Source: an uncultured Oxalicibacterium sp. (GTDB lineage: Bacteria; Pseudomonadota; Gammaproteobacteria; Burkholderiales; Burkholderiaceae_D). Taken from it: 64,000 nucleotides of DNA. The position numbers and the translations under genes were made by a program. The stretch covers positions 37,156-101,155 of the forward strand of contig NZ_CAJYMD010000066.1 in assembly GCF_913776015.1 (NCBI RefSeq), written 5' to 3'. Positions 52,082-61,623 of the stretch are shown here, one piece after another (positions within the stretch are counted from its first letter, which is position 1; every line of letters starts with the position of its first letter). A model generated the notes under the pieces. That model was not told where the DNA came from. It searched no databases and was given only the letters and a program-made list of their open reading frames with translations.

Positions 52082-53431
52082 CTAAATGCCATCTGCAATG
52101 ACCGGCCGATTCAATTCAGATTGCGCCCGGTTATGTTGATCAAAATAACTGATAGGCGCCGGTTTTCCGAGTAGATAACCTTGGAAAGAATGACAACCGA
52201 GGCTCGCCAGAAACTGACGTTGCAGTTCCGTTTCCACGCCCTCTGCGATCAAATGCAGATTCAAGCTTTTTGCCAACTCGATGACGGTCCGAACGATCGC
52301 CCTATCGCTATCGTCGGTTAGCATGTCTCGCACAAATGATTGATCAATTTTCAGTTGATCAAGCGGGAGGGTCTTCAGGTAGCTGAGCGAGGAATAACCT
52401 GTTCCAAAATCATCGAGCGACAACTTGATGCCTTTTGCTCGTAGTGCCTGCATTTTTTTGGTCAAATCGTTGATGTCATCGACCAACATGCTTTCCGTTA
52501 GCTCTAAAGTCAAACGTTTCGGATTGGCGTGCGATTTCTCCAATGAAGCGAGAACCTTTTCCACATAATCGGGCTGTTTGAACTGCAATGCGCTGACGTT
52601 GACGGAAATGTGTAAATGGGCGGTGGTGTGATCTTTCGCCCACACCGCCAATTGTTCGCACGCCGTATCCAGTACCCATTGACCGATTTCCAATATCAAT
52701 CCGCTTCGTTCCGCCACCGGCATGAAAAGGGCGGGAGACATCATTCCTTTTTCCGGATGCGCCCACCGCAGCAAAGCTTCACCGCCGACTACCCTGCCAT
52801 CATCTCCTGCTTGGGGCTGATAAAAAAGTACGAACTGTTTTTCCGAGATTGCCGTTTTCAGACTGGATACCGCGACATCACCAAAGCGCATGCGCGTTTG
52901 TGTCATCCACAACAAGGCCAGTAGCAGAGCCATGACAGTGAAATTATGTATCCAGACGCTGGTCAGGCGACCGGCATGCGTCAGTGCGTAGACAGTCTCG
53001 ACACCCCATGAATGACTGGCAAAAAAAGCGAACAAAGACAAGGCATAAGCGATCATCAGATAACGAATCCAGCTCTTTTCCTCCTTGAAGACGATCCACG
53101 CAAAGATACCCAGAACAAGAAAATAATTATGGGTTGCGCGTGGCGTATCGCCTGTCGGCAAGTCGATGAAGATGCTAGCGATGGTCACGATAGTGGAGGC
53201 GAGTGCAAACAGAATGTAGCTCGCCAAGCGCCTTTTCTCGCGTGCGAGTAGCCATTCTGTCCAAACTGCGGCGCAAATCAATGCGCAGGAGAAAGGCAAG
53301 ATCGCCCACTCGTCATGGGTCAGTGCGTATCCGGACCAGAACAAAGCGATCGCGCCCAGCGAAACGATCCCGAATTTCAGCGTCGCCTCTAGCCTGAAAA
53401 CATGCCCCTCGCTATCTAGTAGTGTTGGCAT
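52082..53431 (-). CDS. Membrane-anchored EAL-domain c-di-GMP phosphodiesterase
   Basis: VVGGEALLRWAHPEKGMMSPALFMPVAE (EALLRW), LDDFGTGYSSLSYLKTLPLDQLKIDQSFV, ETELQRQFLASLGCHSFQGYLLGKP. Confidence 0.92.
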   Translation of the reverse strand: MPTLLDSEGHVFRLEATLKFGIVSLGAIALFWSGYALTHDEWAILPFSCALICAAVWTEWLLAREKRRLASYILFALASTIVTIASIFIDLPTGDTPRATHNYFLVLGIFAWIVFKEEKSWIRYLMIAYALSLFAFFASHSWGVETVYALTHAGRLTSVWIHNFTVMALLLALLWMTQTRMRFGDVAVSSLKTAISEKQFVLFYQPQAGDDGRVVGGEALLRWAHPEKGMMSPALFMPVAERSGLILEIGQWVLDTACEQLAVWAKDHTTAHLHISVNVSALQFKQPDYVEKVLASLEKSHANPKRLTLELTESMLVDDINDLTKKMQALRAKGIKLSLDDFGTGYSSLSYLKTLPLDQLKIDQSFVRDMLTDDSDRAIVRTVIELAKSLNLHLIAEGVETELQRQFLASLGCHSFQGYLLGKPAPISYFDQHNRAQSELNRPVIADGI

Positions 53432-53468
53432 AGCAGAGATACAAAAGAAATGTCGAAAATACGAAGCA

Positions 53469-53880
53469 TCACTTACTCCCTCCAAAAAACTCGTGAACCC
53501 TCAATTCAGGCGTGGGCGTATAAATCTTAAAACTGTTCCCAATCGCCATCACTACGTTCTCTTGATGCAATAGCGCTCGATGGCTTGTTTGCAATAGCCA
53601 CCTTGGCAGCGCATTCGGCAATGCAGGCGACGTGACCTGCTTCGCTATCGACTTTGATGACGGATCAGACTTTTTTACAAGAGATTGATCCAATTTGAAC
53701 ACGCCAACAATTTCTGCCAGCTTCGAGGCCTGCTTCTGCAACGATTCGGCAACCGCAGCAGCTTCCTCGACCAAAGCGGCGTTTTGTTGCGTCACCTGAC
53801 CCATCTGGCTAACTGCTTGATTGACCTGCTCGATCCCTGCACTTTGCTCCTGACTGACGGCCATGATTTCTCTCCAAGCG
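53469..53880 (-). pseudogene. 3'-terminal fragment of a methyl-accepting chemotaxis protein gene
   Basis: IMAVSQEQSAGIEQVNQAVSQMGQVTQQNAALVEEAAAVAESLQKQASKLAEIVGVFKL is the conserved C-terminal MCP helix; no sensor/HAMP/upstream signalling helix. Confidence 0.82.
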
Positions 53881-54089
53881 ATACACCTTAATGGTCTGCT
53901 TTCCATAATCTATTGCTAAGCGAGCAGAAAGTGAATTGATTGAAACATTGTAAGCATGCTTAAGGGGGCTGCAGATTGTTTTGTGCGCTGTGAGATATCT
54001 CCGACGTCGATTGGCGAAAGATGCCGACTGCCGCTTACCCCTCACTTCTTCGTACCATATCGCTATCTGAAACCACTGTGGAGGAAGGT

Positions 54090-55244
54090 ATGCCCAGCAA
54101 GATCGTTTCTCCCGATTTTGGCGACGCTGCCGCCGCCGCGCGTCTCGATGCAAAACAGGCAGGGTTGCGCTATGTCAGGGACGGATCTCAAGGCTATCGT
54201 CGTCTGCCCACGAGCAAAGGCTTTCGTTACACGGATAGTGATGGCAAGCCACTGAAAGATCCCTTGCATTTGACGCGCATCCGTTCGCTCGTCATTCCAC
54301 CCGCTTGGCAAGATGTGTGGATTTGTCGCTGGGAGAATGGACATTTGCAAGCCACCGGGCGCGATGCACGGGGAAGAAAACAGTATCGCTATCATCCACA
54401 ATGGCGCACTGTCCGGGACGAAGCAAAATATGAGCGCATGCTGCAGTTTGGCCTTGCATTGCCTAAACTGCGCGCCGGTTTGGACAAGGCCTTGGCATTG
54501 CCCGGCCTGCCGCGCGAGAAAGTGTTGGCAGCCGTTGTATTTCTTTTGCACGCAACATTAATTCGCGTCGGCAACCGTGAATACGCACGGGACAATGAAT
54601 CTTTCGGTATGTCGACGCTTCGCAAAAAACATGTGCGCCTGGACGGCAGTGAAATTCACTTCTCATTCAAAGGGAAAAGCGGGGTCCGCCACTCCATCAG
54701 CCTGCAAGATCGGCGACTGGCCAATCTCATCAAACGCATGCGCGAACTGCCAGGACAAGATCTGTTTCAGTATGAAGACGAGCAAGGTGTACTGCATGCT
54801 ATCGGATCGGCCGACGTCAATGATTATCTACGCGAATTGTGTGGCGAAGACTATACAGCGAAGGATTTCCGTACTTGGTCCGGCACGGTACTGGCAGCGT
54901 CTGCATTAGTGGCTTGCGAACCATGCCAATCGGAAACGCACGGCAAACGTATGGTGACGCAAGCCATTGTGGATGTAGCAAGCAAGCTCGGTAATACACC
55001 CTCCATCTGTCGCAAATGCTATGTCCATCCCCAAGTCATTGAAAGCTACCTCAAGGGTCAGTTGCACGCACTGACCAAGCAACGCATCCGTATTCAATCT
55101 TCAACGGAGTTTGGAAAAAACTACGCCTTGACTCGTGAAGAAATGCTGGTCATCGGCATGCTCAAGGCACTTGAAAAGGCGACCTCCAAAAAAGTACGCG
55201 CTGGACAGAGAAGATCTCGCACGGTAATGCAACTTGCTGCATAG
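54090..55244 (+). CDS. Type IB DNA topoisomerase (poxvirus/eukaryote-like)
   Basis: LRYVRDGSQGYRRLPTSKGFRY, IPPAWQDVWICRWENGHLQATGRDARGRKQYRYHPQWR, LIRVGNREYARDNESFGMSTLRKKHV, KDFRTWSGTVLA, VHPQVIESY. Confidence 0.93.
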   Translation: MPSKIVSPDFGDAAAAARLDAKQAGLRYVRDGSQGYRRLPTSKGFRYTDSDGKPLKDPLHLTRIRSLVIPPAWQDVWICRWENGHLQATGRDARGRKQYRYHPQWRTVRDEAKYERMLQFGLALPKLRAGLDKALALPGLPREKVLAAVVFLLHATLIRVGNREYARDNESFGMSTLRKKHVRLDGSEIHFSFKGKSGVRHSISLQDRRLANLIKRMRELPGQDLFQYEDEQGVLHAIGSADVNDYLRELCGEDYTAKDFRTWSGTVLAASALVACEPCQSETHGKRMVTQAIVDVASKLGNTPSICRKCYVHPQVIESYLKGQLHALTKQRIRIQSSTEFGKNYALTREEMLVIGMLKALEKATSKKVRAGQRRSRTVMQLAA

Positions 55245-55592
55245 CCTTTTTCCTCGACTGGTGTAGACGCATTTTCTAAAAAACCAATGTATCCAGATAA
55301 GGACTGAAGCAGTAGGGGGAAGAGTACATAACTAGACAAAATACGGTGCTTCATTTCCGAATATGAAAAGCATCTTTATATTAGTTAGAAGCCATGAGCG
55401 TTTCTATTTCCACAACGGTCAGCCTAGCCTGATTTTTTAGCCTCTTTTATCCGCCAAGGCAAAGTTTTCTCATTCCGTGAAGTTGATTCGTTTTCCCACA
55501 AAAAATAAGCTGCTTGGCTGACTAGAGGTTTTTTTCTCTATTACTACAATCGATGGGCATCACCAAAATCACACATTCACAATCAGGAGACG

Positions 55593-55763
55593 ATGATGAA
55601 ACAGGAAAAGGATAACCTGCGTCAAAAAGACGACATGCCAAAAGCACGTGGCGATGAAAAAACGATTCACCATGAAACCGTTCCCGGACAACGCCAGGAT
55701 AAATCTCACGCATCGAAAAAGGAAAAAGCAGCGACCAGCACTGCCGATGATGACCTGAATTAA
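55593..55763 (+). CDS. Small highly charged hypothetical protein (56 aa), not in the ORF track
   Basis: MMKQEKDNLRQKDDMPKARGDEKTIHHETVPGQRQDKSHASKKEKAATSTADDDLN; AGGAGA upstream and a strong terminator 17 bp downstream. Confidence 0.7.
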   Translation: MMKQEKDNLRQKDDMPKARGDEKTIHHETVPGQRQDKSHASKKEKAATSTADDDLN

Positions 55764-55779
55764 GTATTGTCTTGAATAA

Positions 55780-55815
55780 AAAAAGCCGCATTGTCATTAG
55801 ACATGCGGCTTTTCT
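55780..55815 (+). terminator. Rho-independent terminator
   Basis: AAAAGCCGCATtgtcattagacATGCGGCTTTT. Confidence 0.82.
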
Positions 55816-55905
55816 ACGTTTGGCTCTCTGATGCGGCACAAGGCAATCAGTGCTCTTGATCTATATGCGGTCAATGTTTCAATCTAATTGTTTATTCGAA
55901 CTTGG

Positions 55906-56682
55906 TTATCCAAATTCGCGCTGTTTGACATGCGACCAGCGCGCATGCGCATAACGAGCTGCATAATCGAGCATATAACCCAGCATGCCGATCAAGATGA
56001 TGGCTGCCATCAATTCGGAATAGGCCAGACGATCACGCGTATCGAGAATGAAATAACCCAACCCTGCCGATACACCCAGCATTTCCGCCGGCACCAGAAC
56101 GATCCAGATGATGCCGATCGCCAGTCGTACGCCGGTCAGGATGTGTGCAGTAATGCCAGGCAAGATCACACGCAAGATCAGTTCGCTTCGTGTAGCCGAC
56201 AAGCTGCGAGCCAGCATCAGCCAATTGGGATCAAGGTGCATGACACCGGCAATCGTATTGAGCATGATTGGCCATACAGCGGCAAAAGCCAGCAGGAAAT
56301 ATACAGGCGCATCGCCCACACCCAACACCATGACCGCCAGCGGCATCCATGACAAAGGGGAAATCATGCGCAGCAACTGGAACAGCGGTGTACTGCTGTG
56401 CGCAAATGCCTTGGAAGTCGCTACCAGGATGCCGAGCGGCACACCGATCAGAAAGGCAAATGCCAAGCCCACCACCACGCGCTTGAGACTCAAATACACA
56501 TGCAGCCAGATATCGCTGCCCGACACCAATTCAACGAAGGCCTGCGCCGTCGGCGCCGGTGCAAACAAGGAGGCGATTGGCGTCTTCTGCTCAAGCAGGG
56601 AGACGCCGAAACTCCAGAGGATGATCGCTACCACCAGTCCAATCACGGGCAGGAGGAAGCGATCGCGCAGCAGGTTTTTCAT
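55906..56682 (-). CDS. ABC transporter permease (SsuC/TauC/NrtB family)
   Basis: LGILVATSKAFAHSSTPLFQLLRMISPLSWMPLAVMVLGVGDAPVYFLLAFAAVWPIMLNTIAGV. Confidence 0.92.
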   Translation of the reverse strand: MKNLLRDRFLLPVIGLVVAIILWSFGVSLLEQKTPIASLFAPAPTAQAFVELVSGSDIWLHVYLSLKRVVVGLAFAFLIGVPLGILVATSKAFAHSSTPLFQLLRMISPLSWMPLAVMVLGVGDAPVYFLLAFAAVWPIMLNTIAGVMHLDPNWLMLARSLSATRSELILRVILPGITAHILTGVRLAIGIIWIVLVPAEMLGVSAGLGYFILDTRDRLAYSELMAAIILIGMLGYMLDYAARYAHARWSHVKQREFG

Positions 56683-57923
56683 CAGACGGCAATCGTTTCA
56701 GTACGCGTATAACCGGCTGGCAGACCGAAGGCAGCAGGACCGCCGGCAGCTGTAATCGCTTTACGCACGAAACGATCGTCCACCAGATCCTTGGCGGCGA
56801 ACTTCGGATCGAGTTGCTGCAGGAAGCGCGTGTCGCCTTCGACGTGCGTTTCGGAAATCGCCTTGACCAGCGCTTCGGTATAGGACGGATACGGATACGG
56901 CTGGAAGTCGATACGACGCTGATTCCAGTTCGGATGCGCAATCACGCCACGCTTCTCATAACTGGCGAAATCGCTCACGGCCAGTACCTTGGTCAGTGCC
57001 TGCAACGGATGCGGCGTGTAACGCTGTTCGCCGGTAGACGACATCAACTTGGCCGTGTCGACCTGATTTGAACGTGTCCACAATTGGGCGTTGACGATGG
57101 CATTGGTCACGCGTTGCGACCATTCCGGTTTATCGTTCAGATCGCGCTCGGCAAGGAAGGTGACACAGCAGGCATGGTTCTTCCAGACGTCGCCAGAGAA
57201 GCGCAGAATCTTGCCGATACCCGTCATCTCGGCCGTGGCATTGAATGGCTCGGCGACGATGAAGCCGGCAATCGATTTGGTTGCCAGAGCCGATACCATT
57301 TCGGATGGTGCCAGCACCACCAGATTGACTTCGTTGGGCTTGATCGCTTCGCCACGCGCACGTGTAACGACCGTCAGGTTGTTCTTGCGCAGCAGCTGTT
57401 GCAACAGGATGTTGTGAATCGAATACCAGAACGGAATCGCAAACGTGCGACCGCCAAGATCAGCGATCGAATTGACATCATTGGCGACCGTCAATGCAGA
57501 ACCATTGACGTGATTCCACGCTACCACCTTGGCCGGGAATTTCGAGCCATAGCGTACCCACAGCGTGGCAGGCGACAACAGGTGAATCACGTTGACCTGA
57601 CCCGACACGAACGCTTCGATGATCTGTGCCCAGCTACGGAACAGGCGTGGCTTTTCCGTCTTCAGCCCCTGCTCTTCAAACAACTTGCGACCATGCGCGA
57701 CCAGCAGTGGCGTAGCATCGGTAATCGGCAGATAGCCAATCTTGACCGGCTGATCGTCGCCCTTGAAATTCTGTGCTTGCGCATCACCGGCAAACAGCAG
57801 CGGTGCCGCTGCGCCGGCTGTCGCCATGGCCGACATCTGCAGGAAATCGCGACGGCTCATGCCGCAATCGCAATCGGAAGACGCGCAAATATGTATTTTC
57901 TTGTTGTTCAACAGCGTGCTCAT
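56682..57923 (-). CDS. ABC transporter substrate-binding protein (NMT1/SsuA/NrtA-like) with Tat-type signal
   Basis: MSTLLNNKKIHICASSDCDCGMSRRDFLQMSAMATAGAAAPLLFAGDAQA, then VKIGYLPITDATPLLVAHGRKLFEEQGL; start trimmed from 58025. Confidence 0.88.
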   Translation of the reverse strand: MSTLLNNKKIHICASSDCDCGMSRRDFLQMSAMATAGAAAPLLFAGDAQAQNFKGDDQPVKIGYLPITDATPLLVAHGRKLFEEQGLKTEKPRLFRSWAQIIEAFVSGQVNVIHLLSPATLWVRYGSKFPAKVVAWNHVNGSALTVANDVNSIADLGGRTFAIPFWYSIHNILLQQLLRKNNLTVVTRARGEAIKPNEVNLVVLAPSEMVSALATKSIAGFIVAEPFNATAEMTGIGKILRFSGDVWKNHACCVTFLAERDLNDKPEWSQRVTNAIVNAQLWTRSNQVDTAKLMSSTGEQRYTPHPLQALTKVLAVSDFASYEKRGVIAHPNWNQRRIDFQPYPYPSYTEALVKAISETHVEGDTRFLQQLDPKFAAKDLVDDRFVRKAITAAGGPAAFGLPAGYTRTETIAV

Positions 57924-57942
57924 GGATTTCTCCCTTTTTATG

Positions 57943-58764
57943 TCAGTCAGTAGTGATTTGCAATTCACGAAGCGCAGCAAGAATCTGCATGCGCAATTCC
58001 ACAACATCGGACGAGTGGGCATCACGTGGTCTTGCGATATCTAACGTCCACTCCCGCACAATGCGCCCCGGCGCATTCGGCCCTTCATCTTTGCCCATCA
58101 GCAGAATACGGTCGGCGACCAGAATTGCTTCGTCGATATCATGCGTGACCAGCAATACCGCGGTATGCCAGCGGTGCACCAGTTCCACCAATAAGGATTG
58201 CATGCCTGCACGCGTTATCGCATCAAGAGCAGAAAACGGCTCATCGGCAAACAGTAGTTCGGGCTCGCGCGCCAATGCACGTGCCAGTGCAACACGCTGC
58301 GCCATGCCGCCGGAAAGCTGTGCAGGATAGGCACGTTCATTACCGCGCAAGCCAACTGCCTCGATCGCCTTGGTGATGCGGGTTTCACGTGTCGTCTTGT
58401 CGATGGCGGGCTGCCGTGCAAAATCCAGACCGAAACCGACATTACCCGTTACATCCAGCCAAGGCAATAAACTGGCTTGTTGAAACACGAGCGCAGCACG
58501 CGGATGCGGCGTGTCGAGCGGTTTGCCAAGAAACGTCACGGCGCCTTCTCGTGGCTGCGCCAAGCCGGCAAGTACACGCAACAAGGTCGATTTACCGCAG
58601 CCGCTACCACCTAGCAGACAGACAATTTCACGCTTGCGCACATGCAGCGAGACATCGCGGAATATCTCGCGCTTGCCGTAGCCGAAGTGCAATGCGCGCC
58701 CTTGCAGCGCAATATCGCCAGCTTCACCAGTCGCCAGCGATGACTGTGCGTCGTTATCCATCAT
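57943..58764 (-). CDS. ABC transporter ATP-binding protein (SsuB/TauB family)
   Basis: VCLLGGSGCGKSTLLRVLAGL, QLSGGMAQRVALARALAREPELLFADEPFSALDAITR; exact start among ATGs 58749-58782 is uncertain. Confidence 0.93.
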   Translation of the reverse strand: MMDNDAQSSLATGEAGDIALQGRALHFGYGKREIFRDVSLHVRKREIVCLLGGSGCGKSTLLRVLAGLAQPREGAVTFLGKPLDTPHPRAALVFQQASLLPWLDVTGNVGFGLDFARQPAIDKTTRETRITKAIEAVGLRGNERAYPAQLSGGMAQRVALARALAREPELLFADEPFSALDAITRAGMQSLLVELVHRWHTAVLLVTHDIDEAILVADRILLMGKDEGPNAPGRIVREWTLDIARPRDAHSSDVVELRMQILAALRELQITTD

Positions 58765-58771
58765 GCGTTCT

Positions 58772-59845
58772 TCATCCTGCATGCTGTGCCGCCTGCTTTT
58801 GCAGTTCGAGCTGCAATTGCGTCAGGCTTGGCGTGACGATGGGCACAAACGCCGACTCGCGCCAACGACGTGCAAAGCTGCGATCGTTATCCTGCAGATA
58901 GGCACGTCCGCCGCTGGCTTGCAGCTCCAGCATCACGGCTTGCTGCACGATGTCCGCCAATTGAATACGAATACGAAACAAGGCCGCAGCCTTGCTCTTG
59001 AAACTGCCATCCAGAATACCCGCCGTCATCTGTGCAACCGTTTCATCCAGCAGCCGCTGCAATTCCATGACACGGTCAGACAATTGACCGCGCGTGGTCG
59101 CGCACAAGGCCTCTGCAGAACGCAAGGCAGCTCGCGCCAAGCCAATCGACATGCCGCATTGCATACCGAGGAAACTGGGGCGCACATTCGGCAAATACTG
59201 TCGTGCATCGGCATGGATCACATCATCCTCTGCAATCTGTACTTCGCGTAACTTGACAGCCGCCGTATTGCTGGAACGCAGAGCCATCAATTCCAGATCC
59301 GCGCTGCGCTGCACGCCCTCGATGTCATTGCAGAATGCCACGATGGCAGGCGAGCCATCGACCGACGATGACACGGCTGCGGCGGCGATGAATCCTTCCT
59401 TGCGTAAATTGGTTACCCAGGCCAGCGAACCGTCGAGCCGGAAACCATCGGCGTTTGGCGTTGACGTGATCTGCAGCGATTCGATCCCCGAAAGGAATTT
59501 CATCGCATTCGACAGTCCGGTCGCCCCCCCACGCTCGCCTTTTACCAACGCTGCAACCCAGCGGTCGGCCAATGCATGATTCGGGCTTTGCAGCAGATAT
59601 TCAATGAACGTGCGATGTCCCCAGAACACGAAGGCGGCCGTCAGCGAGTGCTCGGCGACTTCGGCAATCGCATGAATTGCATCGCGCACATCACCACCGC
59701 TGCCGCCCTGCTGTTGCGGCACACCCGCGCCAAACAAACCCGCCTCGGCCAATCGGGGCACGACATCGGATGCCAGGTCTTGCGATTGATCGAGCGCATC
59801 GGCATTCGCTTGCAACCATTGCTTGAGGGTGCGCGCGGCGCCCAT
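58772..59845 (-). CDS. Acyl-CoA dehydrogenase-like flavoprotein (SfnB/DszC-like)
   Basis: VVPRLAEAGLFGAGVPQQQGGSGGDVRDAIHAIAEVAEHSLTAAFVFWGHRTFIEYLL; C-terminal ACAD helix bundle. Confidence 0.85.
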   Translation of the reverse strand: MGAARTLKQWLQANADALDQSQDLASDVVPRLAEAGLFGAGVPQQQGGSGGDVRDAIHAIAEVAEHSLTAAFVFWGHRTFIEYLLQSPNHALADRWVAALVKGERGGATGLSNAMKFLSGIESLQITSTPNADGFRLDGSLAWVTNLRKEGFIAAAAVSSSVDGSPAIVAFCNDIEGVQRSADLELMALRSSNTAAVKLREVQIAEDDVIHADARQYLPNVRPSFLGMQCGMSIGLARAALRSAEALCATTRGQLSDRVMELQRLLDETVAQMTAGILDGSFKSKAAALFRIRIQLADIVQQAVMLELQASGGRAYLQDNDRSFARRWRESAFVPIVTPSLTQLQLELQKQAAQHAG

Positions 59846-60399
59846 CAGATCGCTCCCGGCGCGAAGGGCTGCAATTCCTTGTTGATCTCACTGCCAGCCA
59901 GCGAATTGGCAAAATTACACAGTGTTGCCAGACTGATGCCCAGCACGACTTCCAATGCCTGCTGTTCGTTATAGCCAGACTGCAGGAAAGCCTGATAGTC
60001 GGCGTCAACTACGGCACCGCGGCGTGCAATGACCGCTTCCGCAAAGTGACGTACGGCATCCAGCCGGGCGTCGCCCGTGTCCTGTCCTTGCTGCAAGGCG
60101 CGAACCTGTTCAACTGGAAACTGTGCCTTTTTGAGGGAAATAGCGGTATGGCCGGCGATGCAGAAGTCACAACCGTGAATGCGCGCCGCGGTAATTTGCA
60201 CGACCTCACGTTCAGCCAGCGTCAGGCTGGTCTTGGCATTGATGCCGGAAACCGTCATATAGGTTTCCAGCGCTTGGGGAGAATTGGCAAGTACAGCAAT
60301 CAGATTCGGCAGAAAGCCATTGTTGGCAATCGCACGCTCCACGAACGGGCGGCTATCGACTGGCGCTGTCTCCAAGGTTTGCAACGTCAAACGGGACAT
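59845..60399 (-). CDS. Carboxymuconolactone decarboxylase/AhpD-like alkylhydroperoxidase family protein
   Basis: LTLAEREVVQITAARIHGCDFCIAGHTAISLKKA (CxxC-x3-H motif). Confidence 0.9.
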   Translation of the reverse strand: MSRLTLQTLETAPVDSRPFVERAIANNGFLPNLIAVLANSPQALETYMTVSGINAKTSLTLAEREVVQITAARIHGCDFCIAGHTAISLKKAQFPVEQVRALQQGQDTGDARLDAVRHFAEAVIARRGAVVDADYQAFLQSGYNEQQALEVVLGISLATLCNFANSLAGSEINKELQPFAPGAI

Positions 60400-60437
60400 G
60401 TCGTTCCTCTTGAATTATTTGAGCGCACATTATGGCA

Positions 60438-61463
60438 TCAGGAGAAATTTATGCTACCCATTGACGTCGCAGTTTTATGCTCAAACGTCTGGAATTGTCC
60501 TAATTTAAAATTACGCACGCTGGCTCGTTGCTGAATGCCGCGACGATAGGCGCCTGGCTGCTCGCCGATCACTTTCTTGAATGCGCGCGAAAACGCGGCG
60601 TGCGATCGGTAACCAACATGTTCTGCCGTACGCTCGATGGATTCTCCTGCATGCAAGCGTTGCGCGGCAATCTTCATGCGCAGGGATAAAAGAAACTGCG
60701 CCGGCGGCTGGCCACTGGCTTCGACGAAATGCTTGTAGAAACTAGCGCGCGACATATGCGTCATGCGAGCCATTTCATCGGTAGACCAATTCTCGCCGGG
60801 TGCCTGCATGAGACTGTCGAGCAAAGGCTTGAACTCGGTGCGACGCGCCACGGCCAGCAAACCCAAAGCAATCGCATCCGTACGCGCCACATGACGCATC
60901 ACATAGAAGAACAAAAGTTCCGCCAACCTCGCCACCAGAGGTGAAGGCTGCGCCGGATCGGCATGTTCTTCCGCGAGGATCAAATCGAACAGCACACTTG
61001 CTGCCCGCAAGGCAGGATCATCAGAACGCAGAATCAGATAATCGGGAAATGAATCGACGATGAGATCACTGATTGCACCGCGAAAATGGAAAAAGCCGCA
61101 TGCCAGCCCCGTCGATTCAGGCAACACCTGCTTGAGCGACTGCATGATCGATACCGGGATAGAGACCGACGACGGCGACGTTTCCGTCGTCGCATCGGGA
61201 CTGAGGAAATGCGGAATATCACGCAGCAAGAACACCCCATCGCGGGGCTGCAAAGCAATCGGTTCGCAATCTTGCACATGCAGGAAACAATCGCCGTGCA
61301 AAACCAAATGGAAACTCCCCAGCGTGCGTCCCGCAGTCGATGCTCGCCAACGACCGCAATACTGGCCGACGTGAAACACGGTGGTTGCCAGATCAAGACT
61401 GCCCAGCAGCCAGTGCACCAGTTGATCGGCACTACTATCGATATGCGTAGTCTGCGTTTCCAT
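60438..61463 (-). CDS. AraC-family transcriptional regulator with cupin-type N-terminal domain
   Basis: METQTTHIDSSADQLVHWLLGSLDL...; AQRLHAGESIERTAEHVGYRSHAAFSRAFKKVIGEQPGAYRR. Confidence 0.92.
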   Translation of the reverse strand: METQTTHIDSSADQLVHWLLGSLDLATTVFHVGQYCGRWRASTAGRTLGSFHLVLHGDCFLHVQDCEPIALQPRDGVFLLRDIPHFLSPDATTETSPSSVSIPVSIMQSLKQVLPESTGLACGFFHFRGAISDLIVDSFPDYLILRSDDPALRAASVLFDLILAEEHADPAQPSPLVARLAELLFFYVMRHVARTDAIALGLLAVARRTEFKPLLDSLMQAPGENWSTDEMARMTHMSRASFYKHFVEASGQPPAQFLLSLRMKIAAQRLHAGESIERTAEHVGYRSHAAFSRAFKKVIGEQPGAYRRGIQQRASVRNFKLGQFQTFEHKTATSMGSINFS

Positions 61464-61623
61464 GCGTGTGCATCGTGCCGCTTTCCTGGCACCTGACTGA
61501 CATTCAAAACGGAAAGCGTACCGGAGCAGCATCGCCAGACCAAAGAATCGATTTACATACTCTTATGCGAAATTCGCATAAGCAGCGCCGATGCCTGCTG
61601 GCAGCCGGCACGTCACCGCCAAT

